From contig NC_089981.1 in assembly GCF_036417845.1 (NCBI RefSeq), positions 9,627,501 to 9,691,500 on the forward strand: a stretch of DNA of 64,000 nt. The letters are read 5' to 3'. Shown here piece after piece: positions 21,089 through 32,945 of the stretch. The notes under the pieces were generated by a model, which made no database searches, had not been told where the DNA came from, and saw nothing but the letters and a program-made list of their open reading frames with translations. How positions within the stretch are numbered: the first letter of the stretch is position 1; every line of letters begins with the position of its first letter. The position numbers were made by a program, and so were the translations under genes. This DNA is from Apteryx mantelli (Eukaryota > Chordata > Aves > Apterygiformes > Apterygidae).

Positions 21089-21130
21089 TTACTGAGCACG
21101 GGAGAAGTTTTCAATTTCTTCCTTCATTTC
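21089..21130 (-). CDS. ATAD2-like last coding exon
   Basis: It encodes [13 protein letters not shown] and the TAA stop (21089-21091), with acceptor TTTTTTTAG. It joins the preceding exon in phase 0 and matches the C-terminal end of ATAD2. Confidence 0.85.
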   Translation of the reverse strand, partial: EMKEEIENFSRAQ

Positions 21131-24100
21131 CTAAAAAAAGATAAAAAAAAGATAAAAAAGGAATAATAATTGCCAACTAGACACAGGCAAACTTGCTATA
21201 AGCTGGTATAGAAATGTAAAATCCTGTAGCTAGCTGCTTTGTATAAAATGAAAGTCTGTGTAGATGCCTTCCAGGTGGAAGTCAGCAACTCGTATGTAAC
21301 ACAGACTGCTAAGCAGGAAAGAGAGGAATAGCGAATAAGCAGGATATCCACAGTGCACAAGGAAGAAGTGCAGAACAGTGACAGGAAGTGCTGTGTAACC
21401 AAAGTACCTCTATCAACTGCGTTTTGTCATCGTCTTGCCGATGGCGGTAAACACACTGGCTGAGCACCAGGTGTAGTTTTTCGAGGTGGCGGATGTTGCA
21501 GCCCTTTGTTGCGTCGCCAACGACATTCAGCAGTTGCTGAAGAAAAAAGGGAGACAGTACAAGTTTACGTTAGCACCAGATCATTTGAATGGGCTCTTGA
21601 TGTGTTCAGACACAAAAGAAAATGGTCCCACACAACTCGCATCCTCCTTCCTTGTACGGCTAAAGAAAAAAGGAGTGAAACGTCCAAGACCAGACTAAAT
21701 AGCGCAGCAGATTTCCATGGAGGAAATGAGCTCCTGTGTCTGACTTGCGAGAAAAAGCGAGGCTCCAGTTTCAGCTAGCATTGTGCTGCTCCTCAGGCTA
21801 TCACCTCCATGATCTTAACTGCAAGTGAACTTCTCTGAGAACAGCGGGAACTGCCATGGCCCGTTTTGTACTAAAGGACAGCGGCTGCCACAGCAAAGGC
21901 CCTCTTGCCTTGGATGAGCTTCTGTGGCTGCAATGCAGGGCCCTGCAAAATGCATCTTTTGAAGAGAGGCCACAGAGCCTCCAGAAAGAGGGCTGCCAGC
22001 TGGCAGTGGGAGCCTCCTCAGGTGCTTCTGTCTCACCGTTAGCTGAATGTTGCCCATGCCTGCAGCTCTGCTGGCAGAATGGATAGCTCAAGGGTCGTCA
22101 GCAGAGCAGGAAGCAAAGGTGGATCAGTGAGCTCCAACCTACCCTGAGAGAGATGCTGGTTTCCTTCTCAGCAGGGGGTGAGCATTTCCTCCTCTTCTCT
22201 GCTAGGCTCTCTGAGGGCGATGCGTTCCTCCTTCACTTTTGTCTGCAGGTAGCTGCACAGAGATAGGAGAAAAAGCAAGCCAAAGCATTAGCTAAGCAGT
22301 TCTGTCTGCAAAATCTAGCACCATCGTCTTACTTGGTGCACAAGGGAAATGGTGAGAGGGACTGAAGTACCATTGTGCTGGCTCACTACATGCATGTGTT
22401 GAGGGAGAGAGGGCAGCAAGCAAAGGGGGTCCAATTGTTATTAAAATTAAAAAGCGCAAGAACTAATAGACTATATCATGCATAAAAGAACGCCCTTGAC
22501 GATTTTGTGCACAGAGCAGACTGTAGACCGAAGGCATGAGCACAAAGCAAGGTCATAAGCTCAGGTGGCTTCGTCTCTCATCACAGGAAGTAAAAGAGGT
22601 GAGAAGCAGAAAAGTCTTTGGAGACAAGCTCTCCTTCCCCTGTGTTCCAAAAGCAGAGGTTGCCTAAGCCTCACAGACAGACGACAATGACTTGGTGCGG
22701 GGGTGGCGGGCAGGAAGGCAAGAGGGAGAGGAAGAGAAAAAGGAAGCAAAAGCAAAGGAAAAGTCCTCACTGTTTCCTATCACCATAAGAACTTGTGGAG
22801 TGTTCAGCAACTGCTCTAAACAACATGTTACGTTTGAGGAGTTAGCCGTTGCGGGGCCATCGAGGCCAGTGTTTTACAGTGTGAGCCAAGCTCTGTGGCT
22901 GGGCTTTATTTCATAAGCACGTTGAGTGACTGTCCTGGGGACTGACCTCACATGCTGCACCTAATTTGGAAATGGAATGCCTTTGGCATAAAGCCACCGG
23001 CATCACCAAAAGCAGGTATGCCATGACAAGAGGGAAGATATCAATGTCATTGGCACCTTCTCCAAAAAAGGAAAAAAGAAAAAAAGAAAAAAGGAAGAAA
23101 GGACTTGCCAGTAGAGAGGGGTGTACTGGACTCTGCAGGCACCGCTGGCCATGTCTCGTCCCCTTGCTCCTCGAGCTGCCTCTCTTCCTCCTCTGTCAGC
23201 AGTCGAGGCTCAGGTGGTGATGCCACAGGCAGGAGGACTTCCCGTGCCTGACAAGCTTCAGTCAACCAGAAAAGGTTAGCCAAGTGATGATACTCAGACA
23301 CAAGCAGAGTAAACCTTCGTGCCAGGAAATCTATTACCAAAGCAAATGCCGAATGGCTGCTAAGCTAGAGGTAGCAACGCTGTGTTTGTAGAATAGGCTC
23401 ACCTGCTTTCTTTTGTGGTGCAGCAGGCTTAGCAGCTTGCTGGACAAGCAAGTCCTCAAAAAACTTTCTCCCTTCCTCCTCGCTAGGTGACTGGACATTG
23501 AAAACTTCTCCATAAAGCTCAGAAAATAAAGCTCATACTTGAGGTGGGAGGAGAAAAGACAGCGCAGCCGTAAGGCCCCCCCCCCCAGAATTTGTGTTCT
23601 GCTCCACAAAGATGAATTCCTTTTCCAGTGAAGCTGAGGAATGCTTTGAATAAGGAAGAGACTAGAACAAGTTTGCTTCTTGGCCTTAAAGGCGAGATTG
23701 CAGTGGGTCGGCAGGGCAATGTAGGGCATCTTCTTTAAGGAACACCTCTAGGATTAAAGCTCTGTGAAGCGACCCGAGGTTCCAGTGCTCCAAGGGAGGA
23801 CACTGAGCATCTCCTAGGTTGCCTGTTTTGGATTTACTTGCCTTGCTGCCCTTCATGTTGAAGCCTTGTGGCAACTGCAGAGGGAAGAGATGCCAGCAGG
23901 GTGCCCTAGTAATGCCGGTGTTGAATGGCTTAGGAGAGCACAGTATTTGGGTGCTTAATGGAGTGATAAATTAACATGAGACTGAAAGAAGCCGGGAAGG
24001 CAGTGAGAGAAATACCTCTGGCGGGAGATCTGCATGGCAAGCATCCGACGTAGCGAGCAACAGCACTGGAGCATATGCTGGAATGCCCTCTAGTAATGTT

Positions 24101-27100
24101 GTGAGCGTAGCTGTCAAGGTGAGTCCAGCAGCCTCCCACCAGGCATGGATATGTGGAATAGAAAGGATGCTCGGTGCTGTCCTCTGGGCTTCTCGGATCA
24201 ACTAGTCAAAAGGAAGTTTGGAGAAGACTGTTGAAGCGGGTAGCAGAGGCTGCTGCTGAACAGCAATGGATCAATCAAAATTGCCTGCAAAACGGGAGTG
24301 CACCAAGACAAAGCGTCCAAACAAGCCACCAAGAATAAGGTAACATTGCTGCTTGGACCCAGTTCCTTCAGCCTCTCCACAGCGAGAGGCAGGCCTGAAT
24401 CTCTGCGTGATTTCCAAACTGCTTAGATGTCAGGTAACTCGCCCAGAGCCTCACGCCCGGTGCGAGTGGTGGTGTGCTTGAAAAAACAGGCCCAGCCCTT
24501 CAGCAGGGTCCACATCAGCCTGGGGCCACTGCTACACCGCTCGAATCCAGCAAGTGTGTTCTTGCCTCTTCCCTACGGTATGATGAGAGAAGAGAAACCC
24601 TTTTCTTCCCCCCTCCCAAGCCTGGGTTGCATTTCAGTGTTATAAAGAGGGAGGCTAGAGAAAGGGCATGACGTGCAGTCAGGCTGAGGCAGAGGCGCCT
24701 CCTGGGAGCTACAGAGCCTGAAGAGGCAAGGGAAGCAACTCTGGAGAGCTCACTGTCATGAGCAGCAGCTCTTGCCATGCAGAGGGCTTTATCAGGAGCA
24801 TCTTGGAGCTCCCTGAGCTGCTAGCAACATCCTTACTGTTTAGCCTGGAATGGAAAAGGTGCTCATGCACAACGTCCTTCTGCATTGTTCAGCGTACAAG
24901 AAAAGTGTTCTTTCAGCACGAAATAAACACCACAGGAAGCAGAGGAAAGCCAGGCCACCACCATTAACCGCGGGAGGTCTGCCTGCTTCCCCTGAGTCTA
25001 TTCATCCTGTGAGATTGCGGAGAGAAGAGGTACCTGTGCGCATCTTTCTTCGGGTGAGGTGCTGCTAGCAAAGAGAGCCAGCAGGTCCAGCATGTGAACC
25101 GCAAACCTCTCCAGCGCGTGTATTAGTGCAGGCGCCAAGTGGGAACTTTGCCCGTACCCGGGCTCTCCAGCGATTAAGAACCTGGGCCTGTGACATGCTG
25201 GCTGGCAACAAGCATTGCTAGGAGCGCAACTGCAAAACAAGAAGTTTGCAAAGAAAGTGATCAGTCAAGACACAGATGTTCAAGGTGTCTTTCTTTGTCC
25301 AGCACACGCTGGTCTGGATCTCTTCCCCCCAGCCGCGCGGCTTTTATGTTCAATATGTCTTGACTGAGCAGCCTTGAGGCCTCTGCCTTGGTCAAGTTTA
25401 GGTGCAGGGGGTCCACTGGAAATGGAGAAGGTGGTTGGGAAGGAGCAGAAGAACCTTGTGGGAAAAGAAATGCCGTGGACTCTGAAAGGCCTTAGCTGTA
25501 TCTAACAAAGTGCAAAACATTCCTGTGAGTCCATAGAACTGGAGGATATTTATTAGATCCCTTCATTCAGATGGTTTCATCTTTCCTTGTGTGCTCTCTC
25601 CTAGATTGTAAATACAACTTTCTCGTGGTTTTTGCTCTGTTATCATGGAATACATCTGTGAATAGCACCTTTTTTTTTCTTTTTTTTTGCCCTCCCAGTA
25701 CTGCAAGACCTTTTCTGGCTCAGGCCAAGGAGCCTAGAGACTGGACCAAGTTCTGTGGGTCAGAAGCCTTCCTGAGCAGCACAGTAAGAGAGAGTGAGAA
25801 AAATTACTGATGCAGCTGGGACCCCATAAGCTAACTTCTCCATTGTGGGATTGAATTACTTTCACATTGCAATATCAAAATATGAATGTAAGCATAGTGG
25901 CTTAATGTTCGCAAATGAAGCCCTTTTTTGCAGGGTTTTTATTATGCTCTTTTAGCTGGCCATTCCTCAATTTTCTTCCTACAAAGTGAGTCACTCCTGC
26001 ATTCCCAATCTGGGAAGCTAGGTGACTCCACAAACCCACGTTGCATTTCTTTAGCTAAGAGGAGAGACAACACATTTCTTTGGCCTTGAATCCTTGAAGA
26101 ACAGCATGCATGAAATCAGCATGCCCTAATTGTCTGTGGATGTCTTTGGTGGAGGAAAAGGAGGCTGGCTCCTTCTGGATGATCGGCTGGAGCTACTTGC
26201 TTTCCTACAACTGTAGCACCTAGTTATATCTCCGTGCTTCCTGCTTGCAGTTTTTGATACCAAAGCACCCTGGACTAACTCTTCTGTCCTCCCTCATCTA
26301 ACGCCCCTCCCACTTGCAACGGCCACAACAGCTCGGAAAGCCCCAGCAATCGGAAGAATTTCAATGAAAGGACACAGGCAGTTACCTGTTACAGTTAAGG
26401 AAGGTTTGCTTTTGCTGGCCAGGCCTTGGAGGAAACGGCTCATCTTCAGGACCAGAAGGTGACTCCTCATCACTGTCCATGCAGTCATTTTCTAAGAAAT
26501 GAGTGGTACCATGAGAAGGCAAAAGACGCTTGTTAACTTTCCCAAAGACTCTGCAACCTTCTCTTGCGCTAAGACAGCTTCTAAATGTGAGCTGAAACCC
26601 GGGGCCTTGTATTTCTTTGTCTGAGGGGCATACACTGAATGCCATTTTCCAAAGCCTTCAGTCTCTACAGAGCTCTCCTAAGTGTCTGCATTTACGCAAG
26701 CTATGTTTTGCTAGCGGTGAAAGCTCCTTTTCTCCTTGCAAATGGGAAAGATGATGCTGACAGCCTTCAGAAACTGGATGCTCAAGTGGAGAACATAGAG
26801 TTCTGTACTGTGAAGTGGGAGGAGTTCCCGGCTCTGCCCTCTCTACCATTCAGTTTCACCTCATCCTGACTGAAAGCTTTGTTTCTGTTGCTTGCACAAA
26901 CTAGCAGTGTTTGCTTTGGGAGAGTTTTACGGCAGTGAAGGCAGTGAAGCCCTACCTGGCTGTTGGTCCTGCTGGAGTGCAAGTGCTGCGTGGGGAAATA
27001 CCCTCTGCAGGCCTTTTAGGAGTCTCTGTAGCGTGTTCTGAAGCAGTGGCTTGGAAAGGGGTGGCAGTGGTTGTCCAGGGGAAGCCACAGCCCTCTGTGA

Positions 27101-30100
27101 AGCTGGTGCAGTCTTCTGCATAGCCACAAGAAAATCTGTTGCTGTGATTTCAATGGCAGCAACATCGATGTGCAGCTTGTGACTGCTTGTGTAGATCTGC
27201 GGATAGTGTCGATGCAAAGCACAGAGGGCAGCTTCAGCGCAGAGGGCTTGAACATCGGCCCCGCAGTATCCTGAGCAACAAGAGCAGAATCCAAAGGGAT
27301 GTCAGTCTCAGGCAGCAGAAAGCAGTCAAGGACAGGCTTTGCAGAGGGACACTCGCAAAGTCTTTGCATGTGGCCCAAAGGGGAAGAGTTTCATGGGCAA
27401 TGGCAAAAGAGCTCCTGCACTGCAGAGCAGTGCCCTGATGGGGAGCTTGCATTACGGGAGGCCCAGCGCCCTACAGCCTGTGCTTCGGAAGTAGGCCTCT
27501 GAGCCAACCTTAGCTCCTGAGGAAGACGCCGCCCAGAGCCTTCCATGTTCTCAGAGGCAAGGGAAGGCAAGGAGACAGAAGCAGCTTGGGTACTGCCTGG
27601 CACAAGCTCAGACGCTGTCAGGAGCCAGGCACAGGCAGGAACTCGGTGTGTTTTTTCATCTTACCAACGCATTTTTCAGCAAGCTCCTCAAGCAGTGCGT
27701 CCAGGGCCTTAGGGCTCCAGTCTCTGGTGTGGATCTTGAAAATCTCTTTTCGAGCCTACAAACCAGGTGGTCACACTGTGGTTTGTCTTAAGCCTCTTTC
27801 TCAAAAAGAAAATAAGCAATGCGCAGTCCCCCTCCCCCCGTCACATTCCCGTAATTGCTTGTCTTCCTCTGCTAAAATTAAGAAATGTTTACATTCTAGT
27901 AACACACTGCCTGCTTTTCAAAGCTCAGTACTTTTCAAGTAGATAGGAAGAGTAAGTAGAGTAGTAGGAGCAAGAATTCTGACTCCAGCTGCTGTCCTTG
28001 AACGAGCAAATGTCAAGCTGTGCCTATGTTCATCGCTGCTCTTTGCCAGAGCTTCAGTGAAGTGTTTCCTGTTTCTGTCCAGTATAGTGTGTTGTGCATT
28101 TTTCCTAGCCTTCAATCCAATAACCTTTTTCTCCTTTTCCCCACAAAATGTGAACTAAAGACAAAAGAATCTGGGGTAGCCAGAAGAAAACAAGAAAAAA
28201 GAAAAAGAAAGAGAGCCCGAGCTCCCTGCTAATACCAGTAACAATGTCAGCTCCCTAAATGCTTTTGGGCGGCTCTGAGGATTCCCAGCCCGGCCACACT
28301 CAAGCCCAAGTTTTCCCCCGAGGCTTTCCCAACTGGAGAACTGAGAACAAGGCGGCAACCTCAGAAGGCAAGAGCCTAGGTGGACTCACTAACTAAGCAA
28401 AGAGCAAGCCCTTGGGCAAGGAAGAATGTCCGTGTGCTCCAGGCGGAGTGAAACTCCTGTTTGCAGCCTTCCTGCCAGTTGTGTGTGGGGAACCGGGAGG
28501 TGTGCAGCACGTATGCCACTTGTTTCCTTGCTCGCTCTCGGAGATGCTGTGGTGTAAGCCGGTTTTCTTGTCAAGCAAGGCTTTGTGCCAGTAGCAGGAA
28601 GGTTGCCGAAACAGCCTTACCTCTTTGTTTGGCAAGGTGAAAAGGAACTCCCTGTCAAAGCGTCCAGGCCTTCGTAAAGCAGGATCCAGGGAGTCTGGCC
28701 TGTTGGTGGCTCCAATGACCACGATCTCTCCTCTGCTGTCTAAGCCATCCATAAGCGCCAGGAGCGTTGTGACAATAGAACTACCAAAAAAATGTTGTTT
28801 GGATTCCCTGGGTTAGTAGCTGTTGTTACCTTTGGCATGACTTTCTCCAAAGTCACGTCGCTCAGAAAGGAGAAGCTTTTCTGGATGAGCTGTTGTTAGC
28901 AAAAGGACTCATGGTAAGACAGAAAAAGCGAGGCAAGGTCTCGAGAGAGACCTTGTCCGGACACCAAGCTTAGTGACCTGATTTCAACTCCTGCCTTTAA
29001 ACTGCTGTGAAGCTCTGTGTCATTGTACTCGAGGAGTTCAGAGTGTGGGGGTGGGGGTGTGTCCTATAAAGGGAAGCAGGTGGGTCTTCTTTTCCTAGAG
29101 ATGAAGCAGATGACATGGAGATGGAAGCGAAAGGAAGTACCTGTGAATCTGGTCTTGGCGACTGGAGCGCACAGGAGCGAGACCGTCGATCTCATCAAAG
29201 AAAATAATCGAAGGCCGCATCTCATAGGCCTGGAAGGGAAGTACAGGTGCAGGCATACTGACGTATGTGAAACAGAGCACCACGCAGCGAGAACATGCAG
29301 GATAAACATTATGGCTGCAAAGGCGCTGGCACTGTGCTGGACCCAACATCTGCAAGATTTCCAGCCCCTCAGGCAAAGCAGCACGGCACGGGAAAAGGAA
29401 ACACCGATGTTTCCTTTTCAACAGGAGACACTGCCAAACTGCCCAAGAGGCCAAGTCCTCCTGGAAGACGTCCACCCTGGAAAAGTAGAGGTCCAACTCT
29501 GACCCAACCTACTGCGCATTTCCTCCTTACCTGCCGAAATAATGAGCGCAGCTGTCGCTCGGATTCTCCCACCCACTGACTGAGGCAGTCGTCACCTTTT
29601 CTCATGAAGAATGCTATTCTCTTGTCTCCTTGCCTACATTCATTTGCGAGCGCTCGAGCCACCAGTGTCTTTCCAGTGCCTGGTGGGCCGTAGAACAGAC
29701 AGCCTCTGCAACATGAAAAAAAGAGATGTAGGTAGCTACAACAAAAACATGGAAAAGTGCCCATGACAGCCCCCGTTGTGAAAGCAAAGTGGCCTTCCCT
29801 CCTAACCAAAACACTTCCCGTCTTAGACAGATTTGAGAGCAAAGCCTGTCTTTCTCCCTGCCACAGTTGGAGTCTCTTGGACTGTGCCTCCCAGAATTTG
29901 TTGGAAGCACTGGGGAGGAAGCCTTCAGCTGGGAGGCCAAAAACGGTCTTCTGTGTTTCCACACCCTACTTAAAACATCAGCCAGAAAAGGGAATTCCTG
30001 TGACCAAAGCAGCAAAGCATCTGAAGATTTGCACACTTTTAAAGGTATGGAAAGGGAAGGATTTCAAGTCATATTTCAACATCCAGTGAGTCAAGCTTTG

Positions 30101-30691
30101 TTGGCCAAGAATATATAAAGCTAACCATTATGTCTTGAGATATTGCCCCTCCAAAAAATAAAAAATAAAAAAAAAAGAGGAGAATACTTTTCATGTTGAA
30201 AAGCATATTGCAGCAGTTAGCTCTGTAGTTCGAATGCACTGCCCATTACCTGGGGGGTCGGATTTGGAATCTCTGAAAGAATTCTGGGTAAAGCAGTGGG
30301 AACAGGACCATCTCCTTTAAGGCTGAAATGTGGTGAGAGAGACCCCGCACACCATCAATTACAGAACCTAGACATAGTTTCTGATTGCACTGTGTGTAGC
30401 TACATTTTCGTTTAACATCTTCTATCCCCCTTCTACACGAGAGATTAGCCCTTTCCAGTGGAGCTTGATAGCATACAACAGGCTTCCTTTTTCTCACGCT
30501 ATAGCGTGCCTATAGGGAGCAAAGATACAGGTTCTTTTAGACTGTGGTACACTTTGGAGGAAGTTCTTCTCAGCTGAGCGAAAAGTGCACTGGCATCACT
30601 GTGCTGTGTGAAATCCATTACTTACCGAAAAGGAGTAAGGTAAAGTCATTTTGACTTCTGCAAGGACTCGCTCAGTCTGCCTGAGGTCCAT
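21089..30691 (-). CDS. ATAD2-like AAA+ ATPase gene, multi-exon, no bromodomain found
   Basis: Minus-strand exons spell out the order of ATAD2/ATAD2B, chromatin-bound AAA+ ATPases: an [12 protein letters not shown] region, AAA1 (Walker A GPPGTGKT, Walker [29 protein letters not shown]), AAA2 with a degenerate Walker A (GEPGYGQ), a linker and the conserved C-terminal tail. From the first to the eleventh exon listed here, splice sites and codon phases agree without a stop, arguing against a simple dead copy. Differences from ATAD2 (about 1,390 residues): the long acidic N-terminus is missing, the stretch between the N-terminal region and AAA1 is short, and no bromodomain exon is visible between 21536 and 23109. 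The phase of the exon before that gap does not match the next, so something there is lost or unrecognised. About 690 codons are accounted for. It could be a functional derived paralogue or a decaying one. Confidence 0.85.
21408..21536 (-). CDS. ATAD2-like penultimate exon
   Basis: It encodes QQLLNVV...[16 protein letters not shown] and then DKTQLIE, the conserved ATAD2 tail. The acceptor is TTCTTCAG and the donor GAG|GTACTT. It is 129 nt, phase 0 at both ends. Confidence 0.85.
21537..23108. other. Interval where the bromodomain exons would be expected; none found
   Basis: In ATAD2 the bromodomain and a long linker lie between the two flanking exons. I find no minus-strand sequence resembling the bromodomain ZA loop or its YNP-containing helix. 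A possible small exon at about 22180-22250 (minus; [18 protein letters not shown]) has splice-like edges but no recognisable homology. Confidence 0.5.
23109..23255 (-). CDS. ATAD2-like exon (linker after AAA2), 3' end uncertain
   Basis: It encodes [20 protein letters not shown], matching the ATAD2 segment just before the bromodomain. The acceptor is GACTGAAG. No GT donor fits; a GC donor (CTG|GCAAGT) is the best candidate, and the last ~15 codons no longer resemble ATAD2. Confidence 0.65.
23403..23517 (-). CDS. ATAD2-like exon (AAA2 C-terminal part)
   Basis: It encodes [20 protein letters not shown] and then [11 protein letters not shown]. The donor is GCAG|GTGAGC. About eight residues that ATAD2 has just before this point (after the LPPE of the upstream exon) were not located; a micro-exon may be missed or lost. 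Confidence 0.8.
24016..24201 (-). CDS. ATAD2-like exon (AAA2)
   Basis: It encodes [20 protein letters not shown] and then [19 protein letters not shown]. The acceptor is TTTGACTAG and the donor GAG|GTATTT; 186 nt, phase 0 at both ends. Confidence 0.85.
25034..25229 (-). CDS. ATAD2-like exon (start of AAA2)
   Basis: It encodes [20 protein letters not shown], a Walker A without the lysine as in ATAD2's inactive second domain, and ends TSPEERCAQ. The acceptor is TTTTGCAG and the donor CACAG|GTACC. Confidence 0.87.
26386..26491 (-). CDS. ATAD2-like exon (acidic linker between AAA domains)
   Basis: It encodes [18 protein letters not shown], an acidic linker equivalent in position to the serine/aspartate-rich linker of ATAD2. 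The acceptor is TTTCTTAG and the donor AACAG|GTAACT; the phase fits both neighbours. Confidence 0.75.
26956..27270 (-). CDS. ATAD2-like exon (end of AAA1 and following helix region)
   Basis: It encodes [20 protein letters not shown], then [24 protein letters not shown] and LQRVFPHA, all ATAD2 signatures. It is 315 nt, with acceptor TTGCTCAG and donor CCAG|GTAGGG. Confidence 0.9.
27665..27755 (-). CDS. ATAD2-like exon (AAA1 lid start)
   Basis: It encodes [13 protein letters not shown] and then [10 protein letters not shown]. It is 91 nt, with acceptor GTTTGTAG and donor GTTG|GTAAGA. Confidence 0.9.
28621..28780 (-). CDS. ATAD2-like exon (AAA1 sensor and arginine finger region)
   Basis: It encodes [20 protein letters not shown], then the second-region-of-homology motif [20 protein letters not shown]. 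The acceptor is TTTGGTAG and the donor AAAGAG|GTAAGG. Confidence 0.92.
29141..29229 (-). CDS. ATAD2-like exon (Walker B)
   Basis: It encodes [20 protein letters not shown] and then RSSRQDQIH. The catalytic DE of Walker B is intact. It is 89 nt, with acceptor CCTTCCAG and donor CACAG|GTACTT. Confidence 0.92.
29531..29705 (-). CDS. ATAD2-like exon (Walker A)
   Basis: It encodes [20 protein letters not shown], then [20 protein letters not shown]. The P-loop is intact. It is 175 nt, with acceptor ATGTTGCAG and donor CGGCAG|GTAAGG. Confidence 0.92.
30250..30509 (-). CDS. ATAD2-like exon (pre-AAA region)
   Basis: It encodes [16 protein letters not shown], equivalent to the N-terminal basic motif of ATAD2, and then [20 protein letters not shown] leading into AAA1. 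In ATAD2 well over 60 residues separate these two motifs; here about 30 do, in one exon. The acceptor is CCCTATAG and the donor CCCAG|GTAATG. Confidence 0.85.
30626..30691 (-). CDS. ATAD2-like possible first coding exon
   Basis: An ATG (30689-30691) opens 22 codons ending at TCG|GTAAGT, in phase with the next exon. No ATAD2 homology is evident, so this may be a new start exon or an artefact. The real N-terminus may lie upstream. Confidence 0.45.
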
Positions 30692-32945
30692 TCTTCCTCA
30701 GAACCTGAACTCAAAGACCATATGAACCACAAATGAACTTTTGTAAGCATGGAAGTAAAGCTCTTTACTTTTGCAGAAGTTTCTCAGGCAAAGAAAATTG
30801 CTGAAGACGAAAAGGTAAATCTGCAAGTGAAGCAAGCGTTTGGTTCACAAGAGAATACGTAAATTACTGAGCCCACAGACATGAGGGGCAGAAGTTGGAA
30901 GGTCTGGTTGGAAAGATGATCCAAAACCGAAAACAGCAGCAACAGGGAAATACACAGGAGCTGTCTGCAAATTCTTCAGACATGAAGCACCTTTACAAGT
31001 GCTCCTCTCATGCACCTTCCCAGTGCTCAAAGACTCCAGTAGCCATGACTGTCCACCTCCAAAACACTCCTGTCAAACCAGGTTGGCTCCACAGTGCCAA
31101 GGACCACAGGTGTGACAGCGGCAAAGGAGGAAAGAGTTATTGGAGCGAGGACCAAAGGTCCTATGACCACAGCTGACAAGGAACTAGTAACACGGGGGTG
31201 GACGCACTGCCGGGGAGCAAAGATTCTAAACGTGCAAATTCTGCAGCCCTGACAGCGCCATATTATGGAGGGCTCCCACAGGCAGCAATTCCCAGCAGCA
31301 CCGAGGACTTCCCTAGGGGCACAGCGGGAATTCCCAGCCTACCGAGTTAGTCCAAAGAGCTCTTGTGGCCAGGAAGAAACGCTCCTCTCCAACGACCTGC
31401 TGGGAAGGTCACCAAACAGCGTCTCGCATTGTCCCACCACCTCCTCTCGCCTTCTCCTGCTCGCTGCACAGCAGCTGCTCCAGAGCAGAGCAGGGCAGGG
31501 CAGAGCAGAGTCGTGGCGAGAGCAGCCCCAAGCACCTGGGCTCAGCTCAGGCTCCCAGGGCCATATGGGGAGGGCGCAGCTGTTGCTGCGATGCACTGCG
31601 TGATGCCCCAGGCCATGTCACAGAGGGGCTGCAGGGACCCCTTGACCCCCCAGGTGCTGCCAAGGTGGGCCCTGCAAGGGCAAGGGGAGCTGCCTGGGGC
31701 ACTTTAGGGAGCTGCCCCCACCTCACTGCCCACTCCCCAAGGACAGCAGGGGGCACGGGGAGCCACAGGAGGGGTCCCCCAGGCTGGGGCTCACCTCAGG
31801 CATGCCACTCCCACAATGTCCCCAGATCAGGGTTGCGGGGCTACAACTGCTGGCAGGGAGAGGCTCTGCTCAGGAAGGAAGGCCTAAATGAGCAAGTGGA
31901 TGAATAAAGAGGAAGACTGTGACTGCACTCTCTCAGCCTCTGGGGAGGAAGGGCCAAGTCCTAGCTGTTGCTTCCCTAGGCCACAGGCATGGAGATGGCA
32001 TGGCCTAGTGAAGGAGCAGAGGGGTTTGCTCTCTCACCCTGAAAACTGTATTAAGGCAAATCCACCATGAATGCCTCCAAACGGTGTCAAAGCCTGGGAA
32101 AATCAAAAAAAAAAAAAAAAAAGCGCTTATCGGAAAGGTCATTTCTTTCCCTCGGCACTAAATTCTCTCTGCGTTAGAGATGACGTCTGTGAATCCTGGT
32201 CTTGGGGTGGGTTCTAACTGGGGGGGTTTGAAGATGTGATCCTAACAGGGCAAAACCAAAAGAAGGGTGGCGCCAGGTGGAGATTATCACTGGAGCCCCA
32301 AAAGCCCATTTCCTTTCTAAAGTCACTCGTTTTGCAGAAGAAAAATGTGATGCTCAGATGGAGCCTGCAACACTCGCAGTGCCATCCCACCGCTTGGGTT
32401 CCCAGTGGAGGAGACTGAGAGCAGCTTCCCGTCTACAGCATGACAACGCAGTGTCACACACCCGAACGAGGCACAGGAATAATGGCTGCACGTAGTACAT
32501 TCTGGTGACCCTCTCTGGTTACTTCTCAGTCTGCCCTGAGGGTGGTCCGAGGAGCATCCGAGGGGACCAGAGCATCAGCACATGCATGGAGAAGGGATCT
32601 AAGGTCACACAAAGGAGCCTGGAGTGTGCCAAGGAGGTGATCGAGGAGGTTGCAAGGCACACTACTGCACGCCCCCGGAAAGCAGACAGCGATGCAATGG
32701 CTGCATAGAGCCCATGGCTTTAAGCTGGCAGGAAGGCAGCGCCCTCAGGCTGCCAGCACCTCGGCTCTGCCACACCAGGTCTGGGCTGGTGGCAGCCACA
32801 CTCCCAGCATGCCTTGGGGCATCCCCACGGCATGCTGGGAGCAGGGCTGCTATGGGGCACCATGGCTCAGCCCGGGGAGATGCGGCCCCTGCCCCCATGG
32901 AGCCCCGGCCAGCTCTTTCCCCCTGCCTCACAGCCCCAGCCCAGA
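30692..32945. other. No gene recognised
   Basis: A moderately GC-rich stretch (about 31430-31830) carries long chance frames on both strands. A run of about 18-20 A residues sits at 32105-32123. No homology is recognised. Confidence 0.6.

Noticed and set aside
31365-31907. 180-codon plus-strand ORF
   Set aside because: GC-rich chance frame with overlapping open frames on both strands and no homology or splice context.
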